From Paenibacillus farraposensis (GTDB lineage Bacteria > Bacillota > Bacilli > Paenibacillales > Paenibacillaceae), in NCBI RefSeq assembly GCF_020736845.1, contig NZ_JAFFQR010000064.1, positions 1 to 64,000 on the forward strand: a stretch of DNA of 64,000 bases, read 5' to 3'. Shown one piece after another: positions 7,102 through 17,158 of the stretch; position 1 is the first letter of the stretch, and the number at the start of each line of letters is the position of its first letter. The notes under the pieces were generated by a model. That model did not search any database. It was not told the DNA's origin and saw nothing but the letters and a program-made list of their open reading frames with translations. The position numbers were made by a program, and so were the translations under genes.

Positions 7102-8820
7102 TCAGGCTTTCTTTCCTTCCGCCAAATTCAGCATTTCCTGCGCGTGATGCAATGTTTTTTCGGTGATTTCAACACCGCCCAACATACGTGCCAATTCCTT
7201 GACACGTCCTTCTTCCGTTAATCCCTGAACTTGCGTCATGGTCCGTCCATCATGAACATTTTTCTCAATTAGATACTGATGATCGGCCATGCATGCAACC
7301 TGTGGTAAATGAGTAATGGAAAACACCTGACAGACAGAAGACAAACGGTACAGCTTCTCGGCAATGGACTGAGCAGCCCGCCCGCTTACCCCGGTATCCA
7401 CCTCGTCAAAAATAAGTACCGGAATTTGATCATGCCTGGCAAAAATACTTTTCATTGCCAGCATGATACGTGACAACTCACCGCCTGAAGCGATTTTGCC
7501 AAGGGGACGAAGCGGTTCGCCGGGGTTGGGAGAAATGAGAAATTCCGCATTATCAATCCCCTGCTTGGTAGGTCTTACGCGCAGTCCCTTATATTCATAT
7601 CCCCTCGGATCTTCAATCGGATCAATCCGCACCTTGAGTGATGTCCTTTCCATTTGCAGGTCCTTTAACTCCTGCTCTACTTGCTCGGCAAGTTCTTCCG
7701 CACAAATTTCACGCGCTTCCGTAAGCTCTTCCGCAATCTTTAGCAAATCAGAAAGCAACTCATCCCGCTTTGCAATTAATTGCTCCAGTCGTTCATCCTT
7801 ATTTTCCAGCAGGTCGGTTTCCTGCTCAATACGACTATAGTATTCCAAAATCTGCTCGATACTATCACCATATTTTCGTTGTAACCCGGTAATCTGATTC
7901 AATCGTTGTTCGACTTCATGCAGCTTGCCTGGATTAAACTCGATATCCTCACGGTACGAACGTAATTGAAATGCGGCATCCTCCAGCTGATAAAAAGCGG
8001 ACTGGATTTGCTCAGCGATGGGCTGAAGAATTTTGCTGTCGTAGGTTTGAACATCGTTCAGTCTGTACAATACATCATTGATCGTGTTCAGCCCACCTCT
8101 GCCATTCAGCAATTCGTAAGCTCCGGATACCCCATCCATCATTTTCTCACTATGGGATAGCTTGACCCGTTCTTCTGTCAATAATTCATCTTCCCCCACC
8201 TTTAGCTCCGCTGCAGCGATCTCTTCCAACTGGAATCGGTACATATCCAATAGCTGATAAGCCTTTTGGCTGGAGCTTTGCAATTCCCGGACTTCTTTTT
8301 CCGCTTTGACAAAAGCATTATAGCGCTCACGGTATAGTGCTTTTACCGGTCCAATAACCGAATCTCCAAACGTATCCAGCAGTGCCAGATGGCGCTCTGC
8401 GCGCAGCAGACTTTGATGCTCATGCTGTCCGTGGATATTAACCAATTGCTCGCCTACCTCACGCAACATCGTTAAATTGACCATCTGACCGTTAATTCGC
8501 GAAGAGCTTTTCCCTTGGGCTGTAAGTTCCCGGCGAATCAGCAAATGCTCTTCCGTATTGGCTTTAATGCCTTGTTGCTCCAGTGTGCTCCAAACCGGAT
8601 GTTTTGTCGGCAGTTCAAATAAGGCTTCCATCTCTGCTTTATCACATCCGTAGCGTACGAGATCGGCAGATCCTCTTCCTCCTGCAATCAGCCCTAGCGC
8701 ATCGATAATGATAGATTTACCGGCGCCTGTTTCCCCACTTAATACGTGAAAGCCTTTATGAAAATGAACATCGACAGCCTCTACAACTGCCAGATTCCGT
8801 ATAGATAAAGTGACCAGCAT
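7102..8820 (-). CDS. recN: DNA repair protein RecN
   Basis: RecN is an SMC-like ATPase that acts early at double-strand breaks and gathers DNA ends. Walker A GETGAGKS is at residues 29-36; the ABC signature GGELSR and Walker B VLIFDEVDTG are in the C-terminal third. Between them lies a long coiled-coil region (about 155-365) with many Glu, Leu and Gln residues. The length of 572 is normal. The RBS is AGGTGA close to the ATG. It is the third gene of an argR-recN-spoIVB-spo0A series on the minus strand, 50 bases from argR. Confidence 0.97.
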   Translation of the reverse strand: MLVTLSIRNLAVVEAVDVHFHKGFHVLSGETGAGKSIIIDALGLIAGGRGSADLVRYGCDKAEMEALFELPTKHPVWSTLEQQGIKANTEEHLLIRRELTAQGKSSSRINGQMVNLTMLREVGEQLVNIHGQHEHQSLLRAERHLALLDTFGDSVIGPVKALYRERYNAFVKAEKEVRELQSSSQKAYQLLDMYRFQLEEIAAAELKVGEDELLTEERVKLSHSEKMMDGVSGAYELLNGRGGLNTINDVLYRLNDVQTYDSKILQPIAEQIQSAFYQLEDAAFQLRSYREDIEFNPGKLHEVEQRLNQITGLQRKYGDSIEQILEYYSRIEQETDLLENKDERLEQLIAKRDELLSDLLKIAEELTEAREICAEELAEQVEQELKDLQMERTSLKVRIDPIEDPRGYEYKGLRVRPTKQGIDNAEFLISPNPGEPLRPLGKIASGGELSRIMLAMKSIFARHDQIPVLIFDEVDTGVSGRAAQSIAEKLYRLSSVCQVFSITHLPQVACMADHQYLIEKNVHDGRTMTQVQGLTEEGRVKELARMLGGVEITEKTLHHAQEMLNLAEGKKA

Positions 8821-8870
8821 CGTTCTTTCACCTCAATGATGTACAAAATAAAACGCCTGATACGCAACAA

Positions 8871-9320
8871 CTAGGAAATGTAGCCCATAAGACGATTCAC
8901 GATGGTTGCGCTATTCTCTTCCGATCGGCAAATAATCAAAATGGTATCATCTCCGCTAATCGTACCCATAATCTCAGGCCATTCGATATTGTCCAATAAA
9001 GCGGCAATAGAGTTGGCTGTTCCCGGCAAACACTTCATTACAATCAAATTGGTTGTGTAGTCTATATGCAAAAAATTATCAACCAACGTACGCTTTAGCT
9101 TCTGCGCCGGATTATACCGCTGGTCTGAAGGCATTGAATATTTATACCTGCCATCGTCCATCGGAACCTTAATGAGCAGCAGTTCCTTAATATCCCGTGA
9201 TACAGTCGCCTGAGTCACCTGAAAACCGGCCTTGCGCAATGCTTCAACCAGTTCATCCTGTGTCTCGATCTCATGTTGTGAAATAATTTCCCTGATTTTA
9301 ATATGTCGTTGACCTTTCAT
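8871..9320 (-). CDS. argR: Arginine repressor ArgR/AhrC
   Basis: This hexameric regulator represses arginine biosynthesis and activates catabolism when bound to arginine. Residues 1-70 are the winged helix-turn-helix ([12 protein letters not shown], then [12 protein letters not shown]). Residues 80-149 are the oligomerisation and arginine-binding domain with [11 protein letters not shown] and the acidic [13 protein letters not shown] placed the start at the ATG at 9320 because AGGAGG lies five bases upstream; a longer frame from 9347 would add nine residues without family support. The resulting 149 residues match the family. The argR-recN pairing is conserved in Firmicutes. Confidence 0.96.
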   Translation of the reverse strand: MKGQRHIKIREIISQHEIETQDELVEALRKAGFQVTQATVSRDIKELLLIKVPMDDGRYKYSMPSDQRYNPAQKLKRTLVDNFLHIDYTTNLIVMKCLPGTANSIAALLDNIEWPEIMGTISGDDTILIICRSEENSATIVNRLMGYIS

Positions 9321-9336
9321 ATAATCCTCCTGTGGA

Positions 9337-9813
9337 TTAATCTTCATATTCCTCTTCTTCGAGGTCCTCCACTAATGTAATAAGCCGAATACTTTGCTGG
9401 TCCGTATCGACGTACAATACACCTGCACAACCCGGATAGAGCAACAAATACGGCATAAGCCTGTCCCGTAATTCAGGACCGCTCCATTCCATCGGTTTCT
9501 TGCGGCGTGCTGTTTTCACCATATATGTCGAACTGTTTTGTACAGCCACGTAATCTATAAACAAACGGCTATGCACGGTATTTCCATTCACTTTAAAAGC
9601 AAGCGGTATTTTCATTTTTCCGCCTACCACGTCATAACCTGCCTTCTCCAATAGGTTCACGGCAGGGCCTTCATCCATATCCTCGTTAAGCGGTATCGTC
9701 CTTAACACAAGCGGTTCCGGCTCCTCTAACCATGCACGCAGGCTATAAAAAGCCCATATTGCTAATATCACCCCGATCACAATAATGATAACCGTATCAT
9801 ATCGCGTGTCCAT
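9337..9813 (-). CDS. Membrane-anchored hypothetical protein upstream of argR
   Basis: The 158-residue product has one N-terminal membrane segment (residues 7-26, [18 protein letters not shown]). After an acidic stretch a globular soluble part follows ([20 protein letters not shown], then [23 protein letters not shown]) that resembles the PD-(D/E)XK-like layout of small nuclease-fold proteins but without clear catalytic residues. The tail is very acidic ([10 protein letters not shown]). I know of no assigned function; it occurs at this place in Paenibacillus as far as I recall. It sits between tlyA and argR, 16 bases before argR, so it is probably in the same transcript. Confidence 0.7.
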   Translation of the reverse strand: MDTRYDTVIIIVIGVILAIWAFYSLRAWLEEPEPLVLRTIPLNEDMDEGPAVNLLEKAGYDVVGGKMKIPLAFKVNGNTVHSRLFIDYVAVQNSSTYMVKTARRKKPMEWSGPELRDRLMPYLLLYPGCAGVLYVDTDQQSIRLITLVEDLEEEEYED

Positions 9814-9926
9814 GAACCGATCACCTCATGGACATATTCTAGGGCAGGGCGCAAAATTCCTTTTCCTCTACACATCTCATATACATATTATAGGCGAACG
9901 TGAGTTCGATAATCAATCCCCATACC

Positions 9927-9969
9927 AAAAAGGGGTTCCCTTAAGTTCACCGAACTCATGAGAACCCCT
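9927..9969 (-). terminator. Terminator after tlyA
   Basis: On the minus strand AGGGGTTC pairs with GGAACCCCT, with an inner GTTC/GAAC stem, followed by TTTT. It lies just beyond the tlyA stop and separates the dxs-tlyA group from the argR group. Confidence 0.75.
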
Positions 9970-9974
9970 GAATG

Positions 9975-10826
9975 TTACTTGCGCGACGGACCATTATTAA
10001 AAGTCTGTCCTGCTTCCTGAACGGTACGCTCAATCAGTGGGCTGAAATCGCAGCTCTCCAGTGGCAATTTTGCAACCGAAGCCTCGTCCAGACGCCAATG
10101 CGCCAAAAACTCAATATTACCCTCTCCACCTGTAATAGGGGAGTAGGCCAAGCCTTGCAGTGAAAGTCCAAGCTCATACGCAAACAAGAGGATCGTCTGC
10201 AACACTTCTTTATGCGTAGCAGGGTCACGGACTACACCCGATTTACCGACCTTTTCGCGGCCAGCTTCAAATTGCGGCTTGATTAGAGCTACAATGTCGG
10301 CAGGCTGTTGTAGCAATGCAAGCAGCGGAGGCAAAATAATACGCAACGAAATAAAAGAAACGTCAATGCTTGCGAAATTCGGAACAGGACCGCTCAAATC
10401 CGAAGGTGTCATGTATCTGAAATTCGTTTTCTCCATAACACATACCCGTTCATCATTACGAAGCGACCAGTCGAGCTGGTTATATCCCACGTCAATCGCA
10501 TACACGTATTCCGCTCCATGCTGAAGCGCACAATCCGTAAAACCACCGGTGGATGAACCGATATCCAGCATCGTCCTGCCCTTCATATCCAGTTCAAACT
10601 GACGAATGGCTTTTTCCAGCTTCAATCCTCCACGGCTGACGTACGGATGCACAGCCCCCTTCACTTTCAGCTCGCTGTCGCGGGGTACTTTCATCCCCGC
10701 TTTCTCAATACGCTCGTTGTCTGCCAGCACCAGACCTGCCATAATCGCTGCTTTGGCCTTTTCACGGCTTTCAAAAAAGCCTTGTTCTACCAGCAAAACA
10801 TCAATGCGTTCCTTCGGAACAGACAT
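9975..10826 (-). CDS. TlyA-family rRNA 2'-O-methyltransferase
   Basis: This is the YqxC/TlyA family, which in mycobacteria methylates cytidines of 16S and 23S rRNA. Residues 1-65 form an S4 RNA-binding domain (RIDVLLVEQGFFESREKAKAAIMAGLV split over two strands). Residues 85-250 are an FtsJ-like methyltransferase with the SAM-binding DIGSSTGGFTD at 88-98 and later FASIDVSFISL. The length of 283 is typical. The start ATG has AAAGGGAG upstream. It follows dxs by 77 bases. The older name hemolysin A is misleading for this family. Confidence 0.93.
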   Translation of the reverse strand: MSVPKERIDVLLVEQGFFESREKAKAAIMAGLVLADNERIEKAGMKVPRDSELKVKGAVHPYVSRGGLKLEKAIRQFELDMKGRTMLDIGSSTGGFTDCALQHGAEYVYAIDVGYNQLDWSLRNDERVCVMEKTNFRYMTPSDLSGPVPNFASIDVSFISLRIILPPLLALLQQPADIVALIKPQFEAGREKVGKSGVVRDPATHKEVLQTILLFAYELGLSLQGLAYSPITGGEGNIEFLAHWRLDEASVAKLPLESCDFSPLIERTVQEAGQTFNNGPSRK

Positions 10827-10903
10827 GTTAATCTCCCTTTAGGCAGCCTCGCTGCGTTTGTCATACTTTTTAATAAAATATTGTCTTTTTCGCGTCAGGT
10901 TCC

Positions 10904-12802
10904 CTATACTGATTGCCCCATGCCATAAGCCGGCTCAGCAACCCATTTGCGAAGCTTCAGGCATACATCTTCAACGGTGAGTCCCACTTCAGCACGCTGC
11001 TCTTTAATGGAGCCATGCTCCACAAACCGATCGGAAATCCCCATCAGGCGTACTTGCGCATCCTGTATTTCTTCTTTGGCGTAAAATTCCAGCACAGCGC
11101 TGCCCAAGCTTCCTGCTTCAGAAGCTTCTTCCAAAACGATCAGTTTCGTATGCTGGCGGGCCAACTCACGCAGCATGTTCTCATCCAAAGGCTTGAGGAA
11201 ACGGGCATTGACGACCCCTACCTGCAACCCTTCCCGTTTCATGGCCTCAGCAGCCTCTGTCGCTACCTGAAGCATTGGGCCTGAAGCGATTACAGCGTAG
11301 CCCTCACCCTTGCGCAGAAGCTCCCAGTTGCCAATCGGTATAGCCTTTAGTTCCGAATCGAGCGGCACACCCGCTACATTAACACGCGGATAACGATATG
11401 CAATTGGCCCATCGTCGTAGTCAAGCGCTGTTTTCATCATATGGCGCAGCTCGTTTTCATCCTTTGGCATCATAAGCACAAGATTAGGGATATGGCGTAA
11501 AAAAGCCACATCGAACACACCATGGTGCGTTTCGCCGTCAGCCCCAACAAAACCGGCACGGTCAATCGCAAACATGACATTCGCGTTATGACGGCAAATA
11601 TCATGTACGATCTGATCATAAGCACGCTGCATAAAGGTCGAATATACCGCAAATATCGGCTTGAGTCCCTCCATCGCCAATCCGGCACACATGGTAGCCG
11701 CGTGCTGCTCCGCAATGCCGACGTCAATCATCCGTGCAGGGAATTCCTTGCTGAACGGTACCAGTCCCGAACCGCTAGGCATCGCAGGCGTAACCGCTAT
11801 AATGCGCTCGTCCTGCTCAGCCAGCTCGATCAGCGTCCGTCCGAAAATTTCCGTATACATTGGATTGCCCACGGACTTGAGTACCTGACCAGATTCAATT
11901 TTGTACGGGCTGATTCCGTGCCACTTGTGAGAATCCACCTCGGCAGGCTTGTATCCCTTACCTTTGGTGGTTACGACATGCACCAACACAGGGCCTGTGA
12001 CGTTATCGGCCTGATGGAAGGTTTCGATCAGCTTCGACAGGTCATGCCCATCTACCGGCCCTAGATACGTTAATCCCAGTTCCTCAAACAACACGCCCGG
12101 CACCATCATATATTTAAGACTGTCCTTGACACGGCCAGCCGATTTGGCAAGTTTACCGCCTATAGCGGGAATTTTTTTCAACAAAACCTCGAGTTCATCT
12201 TTGGCTCGCAAATAGTGACGATCTGAGCGTATTTTGCTCAAATAATTATGCATCGCGCCAACATTCGGCGCGATCGACATTTCGTTGTCATTGAGAATGA
12301 CCATCAAATTTTTACGTTCATGCCCAATATGGTTCAACGCTTCAAAGGCCATGCCTCCAGTTAGTGCTCCATCCCCGATCAATGCAATAACTTTATGGTC
12401 CTCGCCCTTCAAATCCCGTGCCAAAGCCATGCCCATCGCCGCTGAAAGAGAAGTGCTGCTGTGACCGGCTTCCCAGACATCATGTTCGCTCTCACTTCTT
12501 TTTACAAAGCCGCAAAGTCCATCATGCTGACGAAGAGTATCAAAACGTTCCATTCGTCCTGTCAATATTTTATGCACGTAGGCTTGATGCCCAACGTCAA
12601 AAATCATCCTGTCCTTCGGGCTGTTATAGCAGTAATGCAGGGCGATCGTGAGCTCAACCACTCCCAGATTCGATGCCAGATGCCCCCCTGTCACGGACAG
12701 CTTCTCAATCAAAAAGCTCCTGATTTCCTCGGCCAGAGAAACCAGTTCCTCAACCGACAGTGATTTCAGATCGCCTGGTTGCTTTATGTGTGGAAGCAGC
12801 AC
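10904..12802 (-). CDS. dxs: 1-deoxy-D-xylulose-5-phosphate synthase
   Basis: Dxs condenses pyruvate and glyceraldehyde 3-phosphate in the first step of the MEP isoprenoid pathway, using thiamine diphosphate. The thiamine-binding [15 protein letters not shown] is in the first third; [16 protein letters not shown], the VDGHD segment and the central pyrimidine-binding domain ([13 protein letters not shown]) follow, then the transketolase C-terminal domain. I chose the GTG at 12802, with GGGGAG six bases upstream, giving 632 residues beginning [14 protein letters not shown] as in relatives; the longer frame from 12847 is unlikely. It lies directly after ispA, so isoprenoid genes are grouped. Confidence 0.96.
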   Translation of the reverse strand: MLLPHIKQPGDLKSLSVEELVSLAEEIRSFLIEKLSVTGGHLASNLGVVELTIALHYCYNSPKDRMIFDVGHQAYVHKILTGRMERFDTLRQHDGLCGFVKRSESEHDVWEAGHSSTSLSAAMGMALARDLKGEDHKVIALIGDGALTGGMAFEALNHIGHERKNLMVILNDNEMSIAPNVGAMHNYLSKIRSDRHYLRAKDELEVLLKKIPAIGGKLAKSAGRVKDSLKYMMVPGVLFEELGLTYLGPVDGHDLSKLIETFHQADNVTGPVLVHVVTTKGKGYKPAEVDSHKWHGISPYKIESGQVLKSVGNPMYTEIFGRTLIELAEQDERIIAVTPAMPSGSGLVPFSKEFPARMIDVGIAEQHAATMCAGLAMEGLKPIFAVYSTFMQRAYDQIVHDICRHNANVMFAIDRAGFVGADGETHHGVFDVAFLRHIPNLVLMMPKDENELRHMMKTALDYDDGPIAYRYPRVNVAGVPLDSELKAIPIGNWELLRKGEGYAVIASGPMLQVATEAAEAMKREGLQVGVVNARFLKPLDENMLRELARQHTKLIVLEEASEAGSLGSAVLEFYAKEEIQDAQVRLMGISDRFVEHGSIKEQRAEVGLTVEDVCLKLRKWVAEPAYGMGQSV

Positions 12803-12910
12803 GCCTATCTCCCCGCTTTCCTTCAAGTTTGTGTGTAAAGTTAACAAATATTATATCACATATCGAGACCTTGCTTAAACGTAGACAAGTCAAAACAGCT
12901 TTATCCGTCA

Positions 12911-13834
12911 CTAATGATCACGCTTCATCAGGTAATCTGCAATCTCCAGCAAACGCGACGAATCCGGTATACCACCTTCTATTAATGCTTTTTTGGCAGA
13001 CACCGTGAGCTTCTCTACTTGCTGAAGGGAGGATTCCATACCAATAAAAAACGGATAAGTTACCTTCTCCTGTTCTACATCACTTTGCGTTTTTTTACCC
13101 ATTTTGCTCTCATCGCCTATAAGATCCAGTATATCGTCCTGAATTTGAAAAGCCAATCCCAGATCGCGTCCGAATCGGCGAAGCGCTTCTAGTTGGCTGG
13201 GGTCAGCCCCGCCGATCCGCCCGCCTGCCAGGAGAGAAAAAATGATCAAATCAGCGGTTTTATGGAGATGGATATATTCCAATTCCCCGATCCCCGTACT
13301 TCCCTGCTTGCCGGACATATCCGCGACCTGGCCTCCTACCATGCCTCGCGCCCCGCTCATTTCGGACAGCTCCTCCACGATGGACAGGAGCGTATCGGAT
13401 GAAATCCCGTGGCGCCGTCCTGCTTGTACGACGCTGAAAAAGGCATGGGTCAGCAGCGCATCGCCCGCAAGAATGGCAACCGCTTCGCCGTATACTTTAT
13501 GATTCGTCAGCTTGCCCCGGCGATAATCATCATTATCCATAGTCGGCAAGTCGTCGTGAATGAGAGAGTACGTATGTACCATTTCTACCGCACATGCCAC
13601 TGGCAGCGCAGCTTCCCTGCTTCCGCCGAATGCTTCGGCGGCCGCGATCACAAGCAGAGGCCGCAGCCGTTTTCCGCCTGCGGCGAGCGAATAATGCATC
13701 GATTCTCGAAGAACGGCGGGAATGTCCCAATCGACCGGGAACTGCTCTGTCAACGCAGACGTCACCGCATCTGCCGTCCCGGCCAAGTATTCCTTAAACG
13801 ATGGCCTATTCAATCCCTTCACCGCCGTTTTCAT
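12911..13834 (-). CDS. ispA: Farnesyl diphosphate synthase (polyprenyl synthetase)
   Basis: This enzyme elongates isopentenyl diphosphate units to geranyl and farnesyl diphosphate. The first Asp-rich motif is DDLPTMDNDDYRRG (about residue 95), the second QDDILD; GGKRLRP and the KTADLIIFSL segment also match the family. The start is uncertain: ATG at 13834 has a weak RBS, and TTG at 13813 overlaps the xseB stop; the longer frame from 13873 lies deep in xseB and is unlikely. The gene follows xseB with overlap, as in the Bacillus yqiD position. Confidence 0.93.
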   Translation of the reverse strand: MKTAVKGLNRPSFKEYLAGTADAVTSALTEQFPVDWDIPAVLRESMHYSLAAGGKRLRPLLVIAAAEAFGGSREAALPVACAVEMVHTYSLIHDDLPTMDNDDYRRGKLTNHKVYGEAVAILAGDALLTHAFFSVVQAGRRHGISSDTLLSIVEELSEMSGARGMVGGQVADMSGKQGSTGIGELEYIHLHKTADLIIFSLLAGGRIGGADPSQLEALRRFGRDLGLAFQIQDDILDLIGDESKMGKKTQSDVEQEKVTYPFFIGMESSLQQVEKLTVSAKKALIEGGIPDSSRLLEIADYLMKRDH

Positions 13835-14066
13835 CCAATCCGCCGCCGAAAGGCTTCTTGCGCAAATCTCCATCTTCTTCTACGATCATTTCAATTTTGC
13901 GTTCGACCTGCTCCAGCTTCTGACTGCAAAGCTGAGACAGCTTCATACCACGCTGGAACAGATCAATGGCTTGCTCCAGAGGAACGTCTCCGTGCTCCAG
14001 CTGCCCGACAATTTCTTCAAGAGCGGCCATGGCCGCTTCAAAACTCAATTCCGTTTCATTCGCCAC
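13806..14066 (-). CDS. xseB: Exonuclease VII small subunit
   Basis: XseB is the small subunit of exonuclease VII, a single-strand-specific nuclease. The 86-residue product shows the family core: FEAAMAALEEIVGQLEHGDVPLEQAIDLFQRGMKLSQLC, all helical. The start is a GTG at 14066 that overlaps the end of xseA by eleven bases, a sign of translational coupling. The last codons overlap the beginning of ispA. The acidic and Gly-rich C-terminal tail is a little longer than in most relatives. Confidence 0.95.
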   Translation of the reverse strand: MANETELSFEAAMAALEEIVGQLEHGDVPLEQAIDLFQRGMKLSQLCSQKLEQVERKIEMIVEEDGDLRKKPFGGGLDENGGEGIE

Positions 14067-15420
14067 CGTGCTTCGCGTCCCCCTTCATTCCCCATACTTG
14101 GCAGTCCAAATGCCCGTCACTCACTTTAATTTTGATGGAATCTCCCGGCTGTACGTCTTTGAGCGACTTGATCAGCCGTTGTTCCTGCTCATCATATACC
14201 AAGCTGTAGCCCCGGGCCATGACCTTGAGCGGGCTTAGCGCATCCAATTGCCGAATTCCCGCGCCCAGTTGCTGTCGTCCCGCCTTCGTGATCGCACGCA
14301 TGGCGGATTCCAGTTGGCGCTGCGCCATATCCGTCTGCTTGCGCGCTGAACGGATTTGTTCACGCGGATTAAAACGCTCCAGTACCTGGCGCATACGAGC
14401 GTTCTTTTCTGCGCTCAAGCGTGAACGATTCCCTGCTGCGCGAATTAACCGCTGTTGCAGCATGTCCATCCGTTCTGCATGCTGCAGCATGTAACGGCGC
14501 GGGTGCAGCAGGACTGGCGAACGCCGCAGCCGGGTCAGGCGCTCACGGCTGGTATCCAGCCGCTGTCTCAGGGCGTTGCGCAGCCGCTGCTCACGCTGGA
14601 GCAGCTGATCCCGCAGCTCTTCCTGATGAGGCACCGCCAGCTCGGCGGCTGCGGTCGGCGTAGCTGCACGCAAATCGGCCACAAAATCGGCAATGGTAAA
14701 ATCCGTTTCATGTCCGACCGCTGAGATTACGGGGATAGCCGATGCATAAATCGCGCGCGCAACCGCTTCCTCGTTAAACGCCCACAGCTCTTCCAGCGAG
14801 CCGCCGCCCCGTCCGACGATCATCACCTGAGCCCCCTCCATGCGGTTCATGGCTTCAATAGCCTTGACGATGGAAGGCGCAGCCCCTTTTCCTTGCACAA
14901 GCACAGGATACAGAACAATGGCAGCTTGCGGATATCGCCGTTGCAGTGTTGTGATAATATCACGCACAGCCGCCCCGGTCGGCGAAGTAATTACGCCGAT
15001 CGTTGCCGGGTGAGTCGGCAAATTACGTTTACGGGACGCATCAAACAAACCTTCGGCATCCAGTTTTTGCTTGAGTTGCTCGTAAGCAAGGTAAAGGCTC
15101 CCGATGCCGTCCGGCTGCATTTGGGTCGCATAAAATTGATATTGTCCATCCCGTTCGTATACGGACACGTTTCCCCGGGCTATAACACGCGCACCTTCCT
15201 TTGGCATGAAAGGGAGCCGTTTATTATGGGTCGCAAACATAATCGCACGAATACGACTCCCCTCATCCTTGAGCGTAAAGTACATGTGACCGCTCGAATG
15301 ATGCGTAAAGTTAGAAATTTCCCCGCGTATCCATACGTCGGACAGCACCTGATCCGATTCCAGCTTCATCCGGATATAACGGTTCAGATCCTTTATAGAG
15401 TAAATACGCTGTTCAGCCAC
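14056..15420 (-). CDS. xseA: Exonuclease VII large subunit
   Basis: XseA is the catalytic subunit of exonuclease VII. Residues 1-100 form the OB-fold (RIYSIKDLNRYIRMKLESD, then VWIRGEISNFTHHSSGHMYF). The catalytic middle contains GVITSPTGAAVRDI, then MIVGRGGGSLEELWAFNEE and SAVGHETDFTIADFVADLRA. A coiled coil follows (about 290-390), then a small C-terminal domain. I placed the start at the GTG at 15420 (AAGGACGGG upstream) because the family begins at this point; the frame from 15453 overlaps folD. It is followed and overlapped by xseB. Confidence 0.96.
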   Translation of the reverse strand: MAEQRIYSIKDLNRYIRMKLESDQVLSDVWIRGEISNFTHHSSGHMYFTLKDEGSRIRAIMFATHNKRLPFMPKEGARVIARGNVSVYERDGQYQFYATQMQPDGIGSLYLAYEQLKQKLDAEGLFDASRKRNLPTHPATIGVITSPTGAAVRDIITTLQRRYPQAAIVLYPVLVQGKGAAPSIVKAIEAMNRMEGAQVMIVGRGGGSLEELWAFNEEAVARAIYASAIPVISAVGHETDFTIADFVADLRAATPTAAAELAVPHQEELRDQLLQREQRLRNALRQRLDTSRERLTRLRRSPVLLHPRRYMLQHAERMDMLQQRLIRAAGNRSRLSAEKNARMRQVLERFNPREQIRSARKQTDMAQRQLESAMRAITKAGRQQLGAGIRQLDALSPLKVMARGYSLVYDEQEQRLIKSLKDVQPGDSIKIKVSDGHLDCQVWGMKGDAKHGGE

Positions 15421-15431
15421 AGCACCCGTCC

Positions 15432-16289
15432 TTATACCAAACCGTGCGACCACTTGGCCGCTACGAGCGTATTTTGCATCAGCATCGTAATCGTCATGGG
15501 ACCTACTCCGCCGGGAACAGGCGTAATTGGACCGGATACTTGCTTCACGCTCTCAAAATCAACGTCACCCGCCAGCTTTCCGTTCTCCAGACGATTCATT
15601 CCAACATCGATCACTACCGCACCGGGTTTTACGAACGAGGCATCGATAAAGTTGGCTTTCCCAATGGCAACGACCAAAATATCCGCTTGTCGGCTTAATT
15701 CGGCGATATTCGCTGTACGGGAGTGGCACATCGTTACGGTAGCATGCTCGCGCTGCAGCAATAAGGATACTGGCTTTCCTACGATATTACTGCGACCGAT
15801 AACCACTGCATGCTTACCTGCTATTTCCACCCCTGCACGCTTAATCAGCTCAATCACTCCGGCGGGAGTACAAGGAAGCAGGCTGTCGTCACCGATGACC
15901 AGATTTCCTACGTTTACCGGATGGAATCCATCCACATCCTTCTCCACGGCAATGGCATCGATGACCGCTTTTTCATGAATGTGCTTTGGCAGCGGCAGCT
16001 GTACCAAAATGCCGTGAATATTACTTTGATGATTCAACTTGTCTACCAGCTCCAGCAATGCTTCCTGGGAAGTATCCGCCCCCAGCCGATGAACCTCGGA
16101 ATAATAGCCGAGATCATGACAAGCCTTTTCCTTGTTTTTAACATACACCTGCGAAGCCGGATCTTCACCTACCAGCACAACAGCCAGTCCGGGCTGCAAT
16201 TGGTGATCTTTCAGACGAATGACCTCTTGCTGAATGCTTGCGCGAATATCCTGAGAGATTTGTTTACCATCAATGATCGGTGCTGACAT
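15432..16289 (-). CDS. folD: Bifunctional methylenetetrahydrofolate dehydrogenase/cyclohydrolase
   Basis: FolD interconverts 5,10-methylene-, methenyl- and 10-formyl-tetrahydrofolate with NADP. The catalytic region has [13 protein letters not shown] (catalytic Lys) and [10 protein letters not shown]; the NADP-binding region has [16 protein letters not shown] and the closing [18 protein letters not shown]. The length of 285 is normal. The ATG at 16289 has GGAGAG upstream. The gene lies between nusB and xseA, 37 bases after nusB, so one transcript nusB-folD-xseA-xseB-ispA-dxs-tlyA is likely. Confidence 0.97.
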   Translation of the reverse strand: MSAPIIDGKQISQDIRASIQQEVIRLKDHQLQPGLAVVLVGEDPASQVYVKNKEKACHDLGYYSEVHRLGADTSQEALLELVDKLNHQSNIHGILVQLPLPKHIHEKAVIDAIAVEKDVDGFHPVNVGNLVIGDDSLLPCTPAGVIELIKRAGVEIAGKHAVVIGRSNIVGKPVSLLLQREHATVTMCHSRTANIAELSRQADILVVAIGKANFIDASFVKPGAVVIDVGMNRLENGKLAGDVDFESVKQVSGPITPVPGGVGPMTITMLMQNTLVAAKWSHGLV

Positions 16290-16326
16290 GTTTAACCACT
16301 CTCCAACCTGATTCAGTAATTTCGAA

Positions 16327-16776
16327 TTAAAAACGTGTTTTTAACTGCTCCAGCTCCTGTATTACCCGTCCCAGTACACCATTTACAAACTTGCCCGACT
16401 CTTCCGTACCAAAATGTTTGGACAATTCAATAGCTTCATTGACTGCCACCTTGGCTGGAACATCCCCACGGAAAATCATTTCATATACGGCAAGTCTCAA
16501 TATTTGACGATCCACACGTGAAAGTCTGCTAATCTGCCAGCCTTTAAGATAATCCACTAACAGCCCGTCAATGGCTTCCTTATGCTCCCACGTACCGCGC
16601 ACATGCTCCAAAACATACGCTCTCAAGCTGGCTGCATTTTTAATGACAACTTCAGCCTCATTCTCCTCAGCAGCTTCCTGCAGCAGCATGTCTACCGCTG
16701 CTGCTGCATCTACTTCATTCATTTCCATATGGTACATGCTTTGTACCGCTAATTCCCTTGCCAGACGTCTTTTCAT
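16327..16776 (-). CDS. nusB: Transcription antitermination factor NusB
   Basis: NusB binds boxA RNA together with NusE and supports rRNA antitermination. The all-helical 149-residue product has [16 protein letters not shown] at the start and the family signature [14 protein letters not shown], then [29 protein letters not shown]. An AGGAGG is close to the ATG at 16776. It comes after the Asp23/AmaP envelope genes, from which it is separated by a strong terminator-like hairpin, so it likely has its own promoter. Confidence 0.96.
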   Translation of the reverse strand: MKRRLARELAVQSMYHMEMNEVDAAAAVDMLLQEAAEENEAEVVIKNAASLRAYVLEHVRGTWEHKEAIDGLLVDYLKGWQISRLSRVDRQILRLAVYEMIFRGDVPAKVAVNEAIELSKHFGTEESGKFVNGVLGRVIQELEQLKTRF

Positions 16777-16828
16777 GCCCTGCCTCCTACGCTTGCCTAT
16801 ATCTATTTTTCATTTTAACCATTTTCAC

Positions 16829-16915
16829 AAAAAAACCTGTGAACGCATCCTCCAAACGTTGGGCGCAAAAAAGCTACAGCTCTATTTTGGAGGACACGTA
16901 TCACAGGGTTCATTT
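16829..16915 (-). terminator. Long two-part terminator hairpin after the Asp23 operon
   Basis: On the minus strand AACCCTGTGA and TCACAGGTT form the outer stem, and TCCTCCAAA and TTTGGAGGA form an inner stem, with a 30-base loop. TTTTTTT follows directly. The total arm length is about 25 bases, unusually long for a simple terminator. Confidence 0.7.
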
Positions 16916-17143
16916 AAAAAGACGCCAACGCTGTGACAGCCACTCACCCAATTCCTTCCAGGGAAGGAGCGAACCAAGCGCTGAATCACTGCGTCTTCCT
17001 AGTGTATATCCGATGAACACCATCAATGCAAAGAACAACATATTCCAAAAGCCTGCCCACAGATAAATAAAACCGAAAAAAATGCCAGCCACAATCCCCG
17101 TGATCCGGCCCTTGTAACTTCCCCATATTTCTTTCCAGGGCAT
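16910..17143 (-). CDS. DUF2273 small membrane protein
   Basis: The 77-residue product has two membrane helices (about 14-33 and 34-50: GIVAGIFFGFIYLWAGF, then MLFFALMVFIGYTLG) and a positively charged tail. DUF2273 proteins accompany AmaP and Asp23 genes in Firmicutes; their precise role is unknown but they are thought to belong to the membrane-anchored envelope-stress module. It is third in a group with amaP and the Asp23 gene, 15 bases after amaP. Confidence 0.85.
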   Translation of the reverse strand: MPWKEIWGSYKGRITGIVAGIFFGFIYLWAGFWNMLFFALMVFIGYTLGRRSDSALGSLLPWKELGEWLSQRWRLFK

Positions 17144-17158
17144 CAGGGAAAATCACCT

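Noticed and set aside
14893-15978. 361-residue open frame on the plus strand
   Set aside because: It spans the complements of xseA and folD and has no domain.
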